A DNA stretch of 9,795 nt from DASSKF01 sp035690725 (GTDB taxonomy: Bacteria > Actinomycetota > Actinomycetes > Actinomycetales > Dermatophilaceae): assembly GCA_035690725.1 (NCBI GenBank), contig DASSKF010000107.1, positions 1-9,795 of the forward strand, read 5' to 3'. Below are positions 1-6,417 of the stretch, piece after piece (position 1 is the stretch's first letter; every line of letters begins with the position of its first letter). Under the pieces are notes generated by a model, which was not told the DNA's origin, searched no databases, and was given only the letters and a program-made list of their open reading frames with translations. The translations under genes and the position numbers were made by a program.

Positions 1-770
1 GAGGCCGTCAGTCCGTGATCCATCAGCGCAATCACCAGCGCTGACAGGCACTCTCGCTCCCGCGCAGCAGGCCGTCGACCGACGAGGGCTTGGAAGAGGC
101 GGCCCGCCAGGCCCTGTGCCTGCCGGGTCGCAGTGGTGCCGGCGGAGCCGTCCAGCAGCGGCAGCACATCACCGAGCAGCTCGATGACCGCATGACGCAC
201 CCGAACGGGGTCCCGGTCGTCGCGCAGCGGATCTCCGGCACCGAGCAGCGCGACCGCCAGCGGGACCCGCCGTTCCACGGGCACCCCCGCGAGCGCGGCC
301 AGGACGCCCGCAGGCAGCTCCCTCGACGACGCCGCGGACGATGGTCCCACAGCGGGCGGATGCCTCCCGCCGGGTCGTTGTCCCGCGCCGGACGATGCCG
401 CACCGGACGGCCCACCACCAACGGGCCTCGCACCGAGCACCAGTGCCGCAGCCTCCTCGACGGACAGCTCGGCACAGATCTGCTCGACCGGCACCCCGCG
501 GTAGAAGAGGTCGCCGTCCCGATGGCCCGACACGGACGTCGCCACCGAGCGGAACCGCAACAACGGCTGTGGCGTTCCCGGCTGTCGGGTGTGCCCGGCG
601 AGGGCGTCGACCTGCGCCCGCTCGAACAGGCTCTCCTGTTGTCCAGCGCGCCGCCGGCTGCGCAGCACCCCACGGCTGACGTAGGCGTAGAGCGTCGCCC
701 GCTTCACGCCGAGCCGCGCCGCCGCCTCGGACGTCGTCACCCAGCCCGCCGGCACGTCCGTCCCCACCAT
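1..770 (-). CDS. Citrate synthase-like protein with N-terminal helix-turn-helix domain (partial, C-terminus outside window)
   Basis: The frame is open from ATG at 770 to the window edge, giving 256 residues without a stop. Upstream at 778-784 the minus strand reads GGAGAGG, a good ribosome binding site 7 nt from the ATG. Residues 10-36 (WVTTSEAAARLGVKRATLYA and on) are a MerR/excisionase-type helix-turn-helix. Residues 84-113 (DGDLFYRGVPVEQICAELSV and on) match the 'RYRG' N-terminal region of citrate synthases. Residues 243-256 contain MDHGLTA, aligning with the active-site DHG(L/F)NAS of the neighbouring enzyme, but with Thr where Asn is usual. Residues 116-152 are a Gly/Ser/Pro-rich linker with little structure. 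Such HTH-citrate synthase proteins are known in actinobacteria, commonly next to a plain citrate synthase as here. The catalytic half is not visible, so activity cannot be judged. I infer a catalytic or regulatory partner of the divergent enzyme. Confidence 0.88.
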   Translation of the reverse strand, partial: MVGTDVPAGWVTTSEAAARLGVKRATLYAYVSRGVLRSRRRAGQQESLFERAQVDALAGHTRQPGTPQPLLRFRSVATSVSGHRDGDLFYRGVPVEQICAELSVEEAAALVLGARPVGGGPSGAASSGAGQRPGGRHPPAVGPSSAASSRELPAGVLAALAGVPVERRVPLAVALLGAGDPLRDDRDPVRVRHAVIELLGDVLPLLDGSAGTTATRQAQGLAGRLFQALVGRRPAARERECLSALVIALMDHGLTA

Positions 771-864
771 CGACCCACCTCTCCTGCCATGTGGACTGGA
801 TCAACGTTGCCGACATTGATCAATACCGCACATGCTGGCTCCATCTTCGAGAGAGGAGCACGAC
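771..864. promoter_or_regulatory. Divergent promoter/operator region between the two citrate synthase genes
   Basis: Two perfect short palindromes sit here: CAACGTTG at 802-809 and ATTGATCAAT at 815-824. The arms GATCAA (799-804) and TTGATC (816-821) also form an inverted repeat with 11 bases between them. For the plus-strand gene, TTGCCG (807-812) and CATGCT (831-836) with an 18-bp spacer are a possible but weak -35/-10 pair, which would place ATTGATCAAT in the spacer as in MerR-type promoters. I saw no convincing -10 for the minus-strand gene. Binding by the HTH of the adjacent protein is an inference. Confidence 0.4.
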
Positions 865-2016
865 ATGTCCACCACTGCAACGGAGAACGGCTTCGTGACC
901 GTCCCCCGCGGACTGGCCGGGGTCCTGGTCACCGACACCGAGCTCGGCGACGTGCGCGGCGACGAGGGCTTCTACCACTACCGGCAGTACTCAGCCATCG
1001 ACGTCGCCACCTCCGTCCCGTTCGAGGCCGCCTGGCACCTGTTCCTCCACGGAGACCTGCCCGATGGCCCGCAGCTGCACCAGTTCCGGGAGCGGGTCGG
1101 CCGGCTCCGCGCCCTGCCGCCGGAGGTGGTCGACGCGCTGCCGGTGATCTGCCGATCGGCCACGGATCCGCTCCAGGTGCTGCGCACCGCCCTGTCCCTG
1201 CTGGGGTCGACGCTGGGACTGCGCCCGCTCTACGACAGCACGCAGCCGGAGAAGCTCGACGCCGCGCTGCGGATGGCAGCTGCCGCGCCCACGATCCTGG
1301 CGACGGCCCACCGGGTGGGGCGCGGTCTCGAGCCGGTCGCTCCCGAGCCCTCGCTCGGCCACGCGGAGGACTACGTCCGGATGACGACGGGGACGCTCCC
1401 GGCGGACCGGGACGTGCGGGCGGTGGAGCAGTACCTGACCTCGACGATCGACCACGGCTTCAACGCCTCGACCTTCACGGCACGCGTCGTCGCGTCGACC
1501 GGAGCCGACCTCGCCGCCTGTCTCGTGGCGGCGCTCGGGTCGTTCTCGGGGCCGCTGCACGGGGGCGCGCCGAGCCGGGCGCTCCAGTCGCTCGACGAGA
1601 TCGGGACCGCCGACCGCGCCGAGGGCTACGTCCGGGCGAAGCTCGCCGCCGGGCAGCGGATGATGGGATTCGGGCACGCCGTCTACCGCACCGCCGACCC
1701 GCGCTCGGAGATGCTCAAGGGCATCGCTCGGTCCTACGACTCCGACCTGGGCCGGCTGGCCGAGCAGGTCGAGGCCACCGTCGAGCGGGTCCTGGCCGAG
1801 GTGAAACCGGACCGGCCGCTGCGGACCAACGTCGAGTACTACGCCGGCGTGGTCCTCAAGCTCGCCGGACTCGACCCGGCGATGTTCACCCCCACGTTCT
1901 GCGTCGCGCGCGTCGTCGGCTGGGCGGCCAACGCCCTGGAGCAGAGCCGGGACCCGAAGATCATCCGGCCCTCGGCGCGCTACGTCGGCCCGCCCCCGCC
2001 GCAGCCGGTGCCCTGA
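865..2016 (+). CDS. Citrate synthase (citrate/2-methylcitrate synthase family)
   Basis: The protein has 383 residues, a normal length for a small (type II-like) citrate synthase, which condenses acetyl-CoA or propionyl-CoA with oxaloacetate in the cytoplasm. Active-site blocks are in order: IDHGFNASTFTAR with His197, GPLHGGAP with His232, and MGFGHAVYRTADPR with His271, Arg275 and Arg280. The block holding the catalytic acid reads TNVEYYAG, with Glu324 where most citrate synthases have Asp; from memory Mycobacterium CitA also has Glu here. VARVVGW with Arg349 follows. ATG 865 is chosen over an in-frame ATG at 832 because GAGAGGAG at 851-858 lies just before it. It diverges from the HTH-citrate synthase and converges with the oxidoreductase, with 30 bp between the stops. 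Whether the substrate is acetyl- or propionyl-CoA cannot be told; no prpB/prpD-like genes are visible. Confidence 0.93.
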   Translation: MSTTATENGFVTVPRGLAGVLVTDTELGDVRGDEGFYHYRQYSAIDVATSVPFEAAWHLFLHGDLPDGPQLHQFRERVGRLRALPPEVVDALPVICRSATDPLQVLRTALSLLGSTLGLRPLYDSTQPEKLDAALRMAAAAPTILATAHRVGRGLEPVAPEPSLGHAEDYVRMTTGTLPADRDVRAVEQYLTSTIDHGFNASTFTARVVASTGADLAACLVAALGSFSGPLHGGAPSRALQSLDEIGTADRAEGYVRAKLAAGQRMMGFGHAVYRTADPRSEMLKGIARSYDSDLGRLAEQVEATVERVLAEVKPDRPLRTNVEYYAGVVLKLAGLDPAMFTPTFCVARVVGWAANALEQSRDPKIIRPSARYVGPPPPQPVP

Positions 2017-2046
2017 CCCCAGCAGGACCGGACGCGCGGCGGGAGG

Positions 2047-2967
2047 TCAGCTGACCTGGACGGCGACCTTGCCGCGCACGTGACCCTCCTGGCTGAGCCG
2101 GAACGCCTCGGCCGCCTTCTCCAGCGGGAAGACGTCGGCCACCTCGACCGACAGCCTCCCGGCGTCGGCGAGCGCGGCCAGCTGCTGCAGGTCCCGGGCA
2201 TCCGGCCGCACCCAGAGGTACAGCCCACCCGCCTGCGCGACCGACGGGTCGGCGATCGAGCCGTGCCGACCGCCCTCGCGCATGACGGCCCGCGTCTGCT
2301 CGACCACGCCGCCGACGAAGTCGGCCACGACGTCCACGCCGTCCGGCGCGAGGCGACGGACGCGGTCGGGCAACCCCTCGCCATACTCCACCGGCTCGGC
2401 ACCCAGCGAGCGCAGGTAGCCGTGGTTGCGCTCCGACGCCGTGCCGATCACCGGCGCCCCCATGCTCCGCGCGATCTGCACGGCAAAGGACCCGACGCCA
2501 CCGGACGCGTTGTGCACCAGCACCGTGTCGTCCTCGCCGACACCGAGCCGGGACAACAGCTGGTATGCCGTGAGCCCGGCCAGCGGCAGCGCCGCGGCCT
2601 GGTGCCAGTCCAGTGAGCCGGGCTTGTGCGCGACCGTGCGCACCGGCGCCGAGACCAACTCGGCGAACGTGCCGCCGTGGATGAAGTCCTTGCGCGCGTA
2701 GGCGATGACCTCGTCGCCTGGCTGGAACTCCGGCGTGTCCAACCCGACCTTCTCCACGACCCCGGAGACGTCCCACCCCGGCACCACCGGGAACACCGTC
2801 TCCATCATCGCGTCGAGCCCACCGGACATGACCTTCCAGTCCACCGGGTTCACCGCCGCGCTCTTCACCCGGATGAGCACCTCGGCGGGCGCCACCTTGG
2901 GCTCGGGCCGGTCGGTGACCTCGAGGACCTCGGGGCCGCCGTACTCCGCATACGTCATCGCCTTCAT
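2047..2967 (-). CDS. NADP-dependent oxidoreductase, zinc-independent quinone oxidoreductase-like (MDR superfamily)
   Basis: 306 residues. The start MKAMTYAEYGGPEVLEV is typical of the family. The GroES-like N-terminal domain covers about residues 1-125 (VKSAAVNPVDWKVMSG, then the GWDVSGVVEKVG block). The Rossmann domain follows, with the nucleotide-binding motif NASGGVGSFAVQIA at 153-166 and TASERNHGYLRSLGA at 176-190. Zinc-ligand cysteines are absent, so this is the quinone reductase/enoyl reductase type: NAD(P)H-dependent reduction of a quinone or an alkenal/enone, in the cytoplasm. The frame stays open to 3111, but the extra 48 residues encode the duplicated repeat (a DRAGRF motif occurs twice) and are not part of the protein. 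ATG 2958 is a second possible start. Neither start has a strong ribosome binding site. The gene follows the MFS exporter on the same strand with a 130-bp gap holding tandem operator-like repeats. The substrate is unknown. Confidence 0.9.
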   Translation of the reverse strand: MKAMTYAEYGGPEVLEVTDRPEPKVAPAEVLIRVKSAAVNPVDWKVMSGGLDAMMETVFPVVPGWDVSGVVEKVGLDTPEFQPGDEVIAYARKDFIHGGTFAELVSAPVRTVAHKPGSLDWHQAAALPLAGLTAYQLLSRLGVGEDDTVLVHNASGGVGSFAVQIARSMGAPVIGTASERNHGYLRSLGAEPVEYGEGLPDRVRRLAPDGVDVVADFVGGVVEQTRAVMREGGRHGSIADPSVAQAGGLYLWVRPDARDLQQLAALADAGRLSVEVADVFPLEKAAEAFRLSQEGHVRGKVAVQVS

Positions 2968-3020
2968 ACCGGCGGCAACAGGCGGCAGCGGGTCAGTGTT
3001 CCGGCTCCCCGGTTCTGCCT

Positions 3021-3114
3021 CCGACCCGAGAAACCGACCCGCTCGGTCAGTCCTCAGCACCCAGACCCCCGACCGACCCGAGAACCGACCCGCTCGGTCA
3101 GTTTTCAGCACCCA
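3021..3114. repeat. Tandem ~52-bp direct repeat with an inverted repeat in each copy (possible double operator)
   Basis: Copy A is 3021-3063 (43 bp) and copy B is 3073-3114 (42 bp). They differ by one A in the GAGAAACC/GAGAACC run and by TCCT versus TTTT before CAGCACCCA. Each copy contains ACCGA-CCCGC-TCGGT, a 5-bp inverted repeat (3033-3047 and 3084-3098), with centres 51 bp apart, close to five helical turns. Heptamer GGTCAGT also occurs at 2991-2997, 54 bp before the copy at 3045, suggesting a decayed third unit. The repeats lie upstream of the oxidoreductase start, and copy B covers the last codons and stop of the MFS gene. The inverted repeat has no U-run, so it is a poor terminator; a TetR-type operator is an inference. 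Confidence 0.7.
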
Positions 3115-4390
3115 CGGGCGCCGGTGCGGCCGGATCGACCCTTCGCCGCAACCGCCGCACGTCGGGCACCGTCAACGCGAGGAGCGTGCTGCCGACGATG
3201 ACGGCCGCGATGATGACCAGCCAGGAACGGTTCCCCAGCAGGGCGGCCGCCGGGCCGGTCAGCGCGAGCCCCGCGGGTCGGGCGATGAAGGAGCCGACCT
3301 CGTCGAAGGCGTAGACCCGGGAGAGCAGATGGCCGGCGATGTTCTGCTGGATGGACAGGTCCCAGCCGACGCTGAAGATCTCGAGCCCGAGGCCGTGGAC
3401 GAAGGCGCCGGCGAGCACGAGCAGCAGGCTGGACGACAGGGCCATGGCGACCGGGAACGCCGCCGTCAGCAGGAGGAAGCAGCAGCCGACCAGCAGCGGG
3501 CGGTCCGGGCGCCACCGCAGCGTGACGACGCCCCCGGTGACGAAGCCCGCCATCATCGCCGACAGCGCCCAGCCCCACGCGGGTCGGCCCAGGTGGTCGC
3601 CGACGACGATCGGGCCGAGCACGCCCTGCGCCCCGCTGTAGAACAGGTGGTAGACCAAGGCCTGCACGATGAGCAGCCACAGCCAGGTGTGCCGGAACAC
3701 CTCGGCGGCACCGGCGCGGACCTCGCGGAGCAGCCCGGTCCGTGCCGGCGCCGGCACGTGAGGGACCCGGACGACGGTGAAGCATCCCGCGGCGGCGGCG
3801 TAGCACAGGGCGTCGCCCGCGAGCGCCCAGCCGGTGCCCACCCAGGCGACGAGCAGCCCCGCGACGCCGGTCCCGAGGATCTGTGCGGCGTTCTCCCCGA
3901 TCCGCCGCAGGGAGATCGCCGAGGGGAGCCCGGCCGTGGGCACGGTCTGCGGGGTCAGGGCCTGTGAGCTCGGGCGGCGCAGCGCGCCCAGGCAGCCGAC
4001 CACCATGCCGATCACCGTGAGGAGCGGCAGCGTCGCGACGTCGAGGATGAGCGCGGCGGCCAGCCCAGCCTGGGCGAACGCGGCGAGGGCGGACGTGCCC
4101 TCCAGCATCAGCTGCCGCGACACCCGGTCGCCGAGGACACCACCGGCGAGGACGGTGACGACCTCGGCCGCGGCATAGGCCGCCATGACCACCCCCAGGT
4201 CGACCGCCGACCCGCCGAGGTCCAACACGGCGAAGGCGAGGGCCACGGGCGCGATGCCCTGCCCGACGCGCGTGACCGTCTGACCCGCCAACAGCCAGCG
4301 GAACGGCTGGTGCTCCAGGGGCCCCCAGCGGGTCCCGGCGGCTGTGCGCGGCGTCGCCTCCGACGTCTCGTAGGTCCTCAGCTCGGACAT
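3098..4390 (-). CDS. MFS transporter, EntS/MFS_3-like exporter
   Basis: 430 residues, the usual MFS length, with about 12 hydrophobic segments starting near residue 31 (FRWLLAGQTVTRVGQGIAPV). The loop GGVLGDRVSRQLML (83-96) is the MFS motif A region. SLRRIGENAAQILGTGVAG (160-178) and VGWDLSIQQNIAGHLLSRVY (341-360) are characteristic of EntS-like exporters, which use the proton gradient to expel siderophores or drugs through the cytoplasmic membrane. The start is ATG 4390: a TATTGT box ends 7 nt before it and there is no Shine-Dalgarno sequence, so the mRNA is probably leaderless. It diverges from a MarR regulator whose likely operator covers this promoter, so repression by MarR and release by a ligand is the natural model. 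The substrate is not evident. The last codons lie in the tandem repeat that precedes the oxidoreductase. Confidence 0.92.
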   Translation of the reverse strand: MSELRTYETSEATPRTAAGTRWGPLEHQPFRWLLAGQTVTRVGQGIAPVALAFAVLDLGGSAVDLGVVMAAYAAAEVVTVLAGGVLGDRVSRQLMLEGTSALAAFAQAGLAAALILDVATLPLLTVIGMVVGCLGALRRPSSQALTPQTVPTAGLPSAISLRRIGENAAQILGTGVAGLLVAWVGTGWALAGDALCYAAAAGCFTVVRVPHVPAPARTGLLREVRAGAAEVFRHTWLWLLIVQALVYHLFYSGAQGVLGPIVVGDHLGRPAWGWALSAMMAGFVTGGVVTLRWRPDRPLLVGCCFLLLTAAFPVAMALSSSLLLVLAGAFVHGLGLEIFSVGWDLSIQQNIAGHLLSRVYAFDEVGSFIARPAGLALTGPAAALLGNRSWLVIIAAVIVGSTLLALTVPDVRRLRRRVDPAAPAPVGAEN

Positions 4391-4397
4391 GGACGTG

Positions 4398-4427
4398 ACA
4401 ATAGTTCGCTGACGAATGATTCGTCAA
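4398..4427 (-). promoter_or_regulatory. Promoter of the MFS exporter gene
   Basis: On the minus strand, TTGACG (4427-4422) is a near-consensus -35 box, followed by an 18-bp spacer and the -10 box TATTGT (4403-4398). The start codon begins 7 nt after the -10, so transcription should begin at or next to the A of the ATG. Nearly the whole promoter lies inside the palindromic operator. Confidence 0.72.
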
Positions 4428-4435
4428 CGAACTAT
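4401..4435. promoter_or_regulatory. MarR-type operator: 35-bp near-perfect palindrome
   Basis: Arms ATAGTTCG-C-TGACGAAT and ATTCGTCA-A-CGAACTAT are reverse complements except at one position each (C4409/A4427), centred on G4418. Each arm holds a TTCG-N4-CGAA unit, so the palindrome can be read as two adjoining MarR dimer sites. A further partial copy, GCTGACGAA, lies at 4438-4446, 30 bp from the one at 4408. It sits between a MarR gene and an MFS gene, the classic place for such an operator. Confidence 0.82.
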
Positions 4436-4438
4436 CTG
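4409..4438 (+). promoter_or_regulatory. Mirror-image promoter of the marR-type gene
   Basis: The palindrome symmetry gives CTGACG (4409-4414), an 18-bp spacer and TATCTG (4433-4438) on the plus strand. Both boxes are further from consensus than the opposite ones. Transcription would start near 4445 and give a leader of about 25 nt with GGAGGG at 4452-4457. Confidence 0.45.
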
Positions 4439-4469
4439 CTGACGAAGGACCGGAGGGTACCCTGCAGCC

Positions 4470-4967
4470 ATGAAGGACTCCGCCGACCTGCACGTCGAAC
4501 GCTGGCGCGGCTGGCAGGGGCTCGACTTCGACGAGCAGACCGAGGCGGCGATGACCCGCATGTCGACGCTGCTCAAGCACCTGAACCGCTCCGACCGGGC
4601 GATGATCGCCGACGTGGGACTGCAGTGGGACGAGTACGACACGCTGCACAAGCTGCTGATCCGGGACACCCCGGGCAGTGCCACCCCGAGCGAGCTCGCC
4701 GCGGACCTGATGATGTCGCCGGCCGGCCTGACCGGACGGCTGGACCGGCTCGAGCGGGCCGGCCTGGTGCGCCGGGTGCGCGGCGACCGGGACCGCCGGC
4801 GGGTCGACATCGAGATCACCGACGAAGGGCGGGACCGCTGCCTGCGGGCGATGCGGCTGCGCGGCCGGACGGAGGACCGGGCGATGGGCGCCCTCACCGA
4901 GGCCGAGAAGCACACCTTGAACCGACTGCTGAAGAAGATGCTGTTGCGTATCGAGGCCCGCGACTGA
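4470..4967 (+). CDS. MarR-family transcriptional regulator
   Basis: 165 residues, typical for MarR proteins, which act as cytoplasmic dimers and usually repress efflux genes until a small ligand binds. The winged helix covers about residues 55-125: the recognition-helix region is MSPAGLTGRLDRLERAGLV (82-100) and the wing is RGDRDRRRVDIEIT (104-117). Helices at both ends (about 20-50 and 122-162) would form the dimer interface. The start ATG 4470 follows GGAGGG (4452-4457) at a 12-nt spacing. The gene diverges from the EntS-like MFS gene across a palindrome overlapping both promoters, so it most likely represses that exporter and itself. It converges with the next MFS gene, with only 22 bp between stops and no clear terminator. 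The ligand is unknown. Confidence 0.93.
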   Translation: MKDSADLHVERWRGWQGLDFDEQTEAAMTRMSTLLKHLNRSDRAMIADVGLQWDEYDTLHKLLIRDTPGSATPSELAADLMMSPAGLTGRLDRLERAGLVRRVRGDRDRRRVDIEITDEGRDRCLRAMRLRGRTEDRAMGALTEAEKHTLNRLLKKMLLRIEARD

Positions 4968-4989
4968 CCCGGCTGGCTCTGCAGCCCGC

Positions 4990-6369
4990 TCAGCGCGTCG
5001 GTGAGTCCGCCGGCGTGCTCGCCTCGTCCTTGATCCCGATCCCCGGAGGCAGCCGCATGGCGGCCAGTCCGGCGAGCACGGCGACCCCCGCACCGACGGA
5101 GAACGCGGTGAGGTAGGACCCCCGGTCCACCAGCCATCCCGCCAGCACCGGCCCCGTGACCGTCCCGACGTCACCGGCCATGTTGAACACGGCGATCACG
5201 ATGCCGCTCCGCTTGCCCACGACATCCCCGACGAGGGCCCCGGGCACGGTCCCCATGAATGCCGACCCGGCTCCGAAGACGGCCATCGCAACCATGACGA
5301 ACAGCATCGAGTCGCTGAACCCGAGCAGCAGCAGGCTCGCCGCCGTCACCCCCGCTCCGATGAGCAGGGCGGGACGCCGGCCCACGGTGTCGGCCCACCG
5401 GCCGGCTGGGTACATCAGCGCCATCTGCACCAGCGCGGAGACCACGAACGCCGGGCCGACCCACCAGTCCGGTGCGCCGAGGGCGTCGTGGATGAACAGC
5501 GGCACGATGGCGCTGCGCAGGCCGAGCGAGATGAAGCCGATGGCGACGTTGCTGGTGAGCGCGGCCTGGTATTGCCGCGTGCGGAGCACCTCCCGCAGCG
5601 TTGGCCCTCCCGCCTCGGGTGACCGCTCGGCCCCTCCCCCGCCACCGGTCGGCTCTCGCTGCTCGGCGGGGTATGCCGTGTCGGCCGAGTCCGGTGCCTC
5701 GCGCAGGTCCTCGCTCATCTCCTCGGCCGGAGCCCCCTCCTCCACGGAGGCCGCCACCTTCCCGGGACGGGCCAGGAAGACCACGGCGACGACCGCTGCC
5801 AGGGCGAGCGTGCCGGCATACAGGAAGAAGGGGACGCGGAAGGAGAAGGCGAGCACGGCCCCACCGAACGCGGGTCCCACGATGCCACCGATGAGGAAGC
5901 CGGAGCGGTAGACCCCCATGGCGCGCCCCCGCAGGTGCGCAGCCGCGACGTGCAGCACCACGCTGATCGCGGCGACGCCGAAGACGGCCGAGCCGATCCC
6001 GCCGACACCGCGCAGGACGATGAGCTGCTCGTAGCTCTGCGACAGGCCCGCGAACAGGCTCGAGATCCCGACGACCAGCAGGCCGATGATCAGGCTGGTG
6101 CGCACCCCGATGCGGTCGACGACCCAGCCTGCGGCAGGACCGGTGACGAGGCGCATGAGCGCGAACGCCGACACCACGGCCCCCGCCGCGGTCGCGCTGA
6201 CGCCGAACTCCTGCGCGAACAGCGGGATCGCCGGCGCCACGATGCCGAACCCGAGCGCCACGCAGAACGCGACCCCGCCCATGACGTAGACCTCGCGCGG
6301 CAGGTTCGCCAGCCGGGAGGACAGGCTGGAGCGCAGGTCGGTCAGGGGCACCCCCCTAGCATCGGCCAT
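4990..6369 (-). CDS. MFS transporter, multidrug efflux-like
   Basis: 459 residues with about 12 predicted membrane segments; the first is near residues 29-50. Motif A appears in both halves: GWVVDRIGVR (81-90) and GRWADTVGRR (323-332). A long acidic, Gly-rich loop at about 201-260 separates the halves and should be cytoplasmic. The fold suggests proton-driven export of drugs or small metabolites; the substrate cannot be told. The frame is open further upstream to 6777, but that extension is antisense to the metallophosphoesterase, so ATG 6369 (MADARGVPLT) is chosen. No good ribosome binding site is seen there, and GTG 6351 is an alternative start. The gene diverges from the metallophosphoesterase with 48 bp between starts. 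No regulator lies next to it on this strand; the convergent MarR gene is more plausibly tied to the other MFS gene. Confidence 0.9.
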   Translation of the reverse strand: MADARGVPLTDLRSSLSSRLANLPREVYVMGGVAFCVALGFGIVAPAIPLFAQEFGVSATAAGAVVSAFALMRLVTGPAAGWVVDRIGVRTSLIIGLLVVGISSLFAGLSQSYEQLIVLRGVGGIGSAVFGVAAISVVLHVAAAHLRGRAMGVYRSGFLIGGIVGPAFGGAVLAFSFRVPFFLYAGTLALAAVVAVVFLARPGKVAASVEEGAPAEEMSEDLREAPDSADTAYPAEQREPTGGGGGAERSPEAGGPTLREVLRTRQYQAALTSNVAIGFISLGLRSAIVPLFIHDALGAPDWWVGPAFVVSALVQMALMYPAGRWADTVGRRPALLIGAGVTAASLLLLGFSDSMLFVMVAMAVFGAGSAFMGTVPGALVGDVVGKRSGIVIAVFNMAGDVGTVTGPVLAGWLVDRGSYLTAFSVGAGVAVLAGLAAMRLPPGIGIKDEASTPADSPTR

Positions 6370-6386
6370 CGCCACGACCGGCACCC

Positions 6387-6411
6387 AAGGAGGTCGGGCC
6401 CTTCCTATGCT
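6387..6411 (+). promoter_or_regulatory. -10 box (TATGCT) and AAGGAGGT motif before the metallophosphoesterase gene
   Basis: TATGCT at 6406-6411 fits TANNNT and ends 6 nt before GTG 6418, the usual geometry of a leaderless actinobacterial gene. A perfect ribosome-binding motif AAGGAGGT is at 6387-6394, 23 nt from that GTG, too far to serve it. It is instead 12 nt from ATG 6407, which is out of frame and opens a 13-codon ORF. The two readings exclude each other. No clear -35 box is seen. Confidence 0.5.
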
Positions 6412-6417
6412 GGCCGC

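Noticed and set aside
832..864. Earlier in-frame ATG at 832 for the citrate synthase
   Set aside because: The ribosome binding site GAGAGGAG lies between it and ATG 865, and the extra 11 residues do not resemble the family.
90..2054. 654-residue plus-strand open frame across the citrate synthase region
   Set aside because: It is Arg/Pro/His-rich with no domain and runs antisense to the HTH-citrate synthase, then out of frame over the real citrate synthase; a high-GC shadow frame.
2044..2057. 14-bp perfect palindrome AGGTCAGCTGACCT at the oxidoreductase stop codon
   Set aside because: It has no loop, is partly coding and has no T-run. A chance palindrome is likely, though it sits between two convergent genes.
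2968..3111. N-terminal extension of the oxidoreductase frame to ATG 3111
   Set aside because: It encodes the tandem repeat (DRAGRF twice) and overlaps the MFS stop; the family begins at MKAMTYAEYGG.
3105..5174. 689-residue minus-strand open frame
   Set aside because: It crosses the MFS gene in another frame and is antisense to the MarR gene; Arg/Pro-rich with no recognisable domain.
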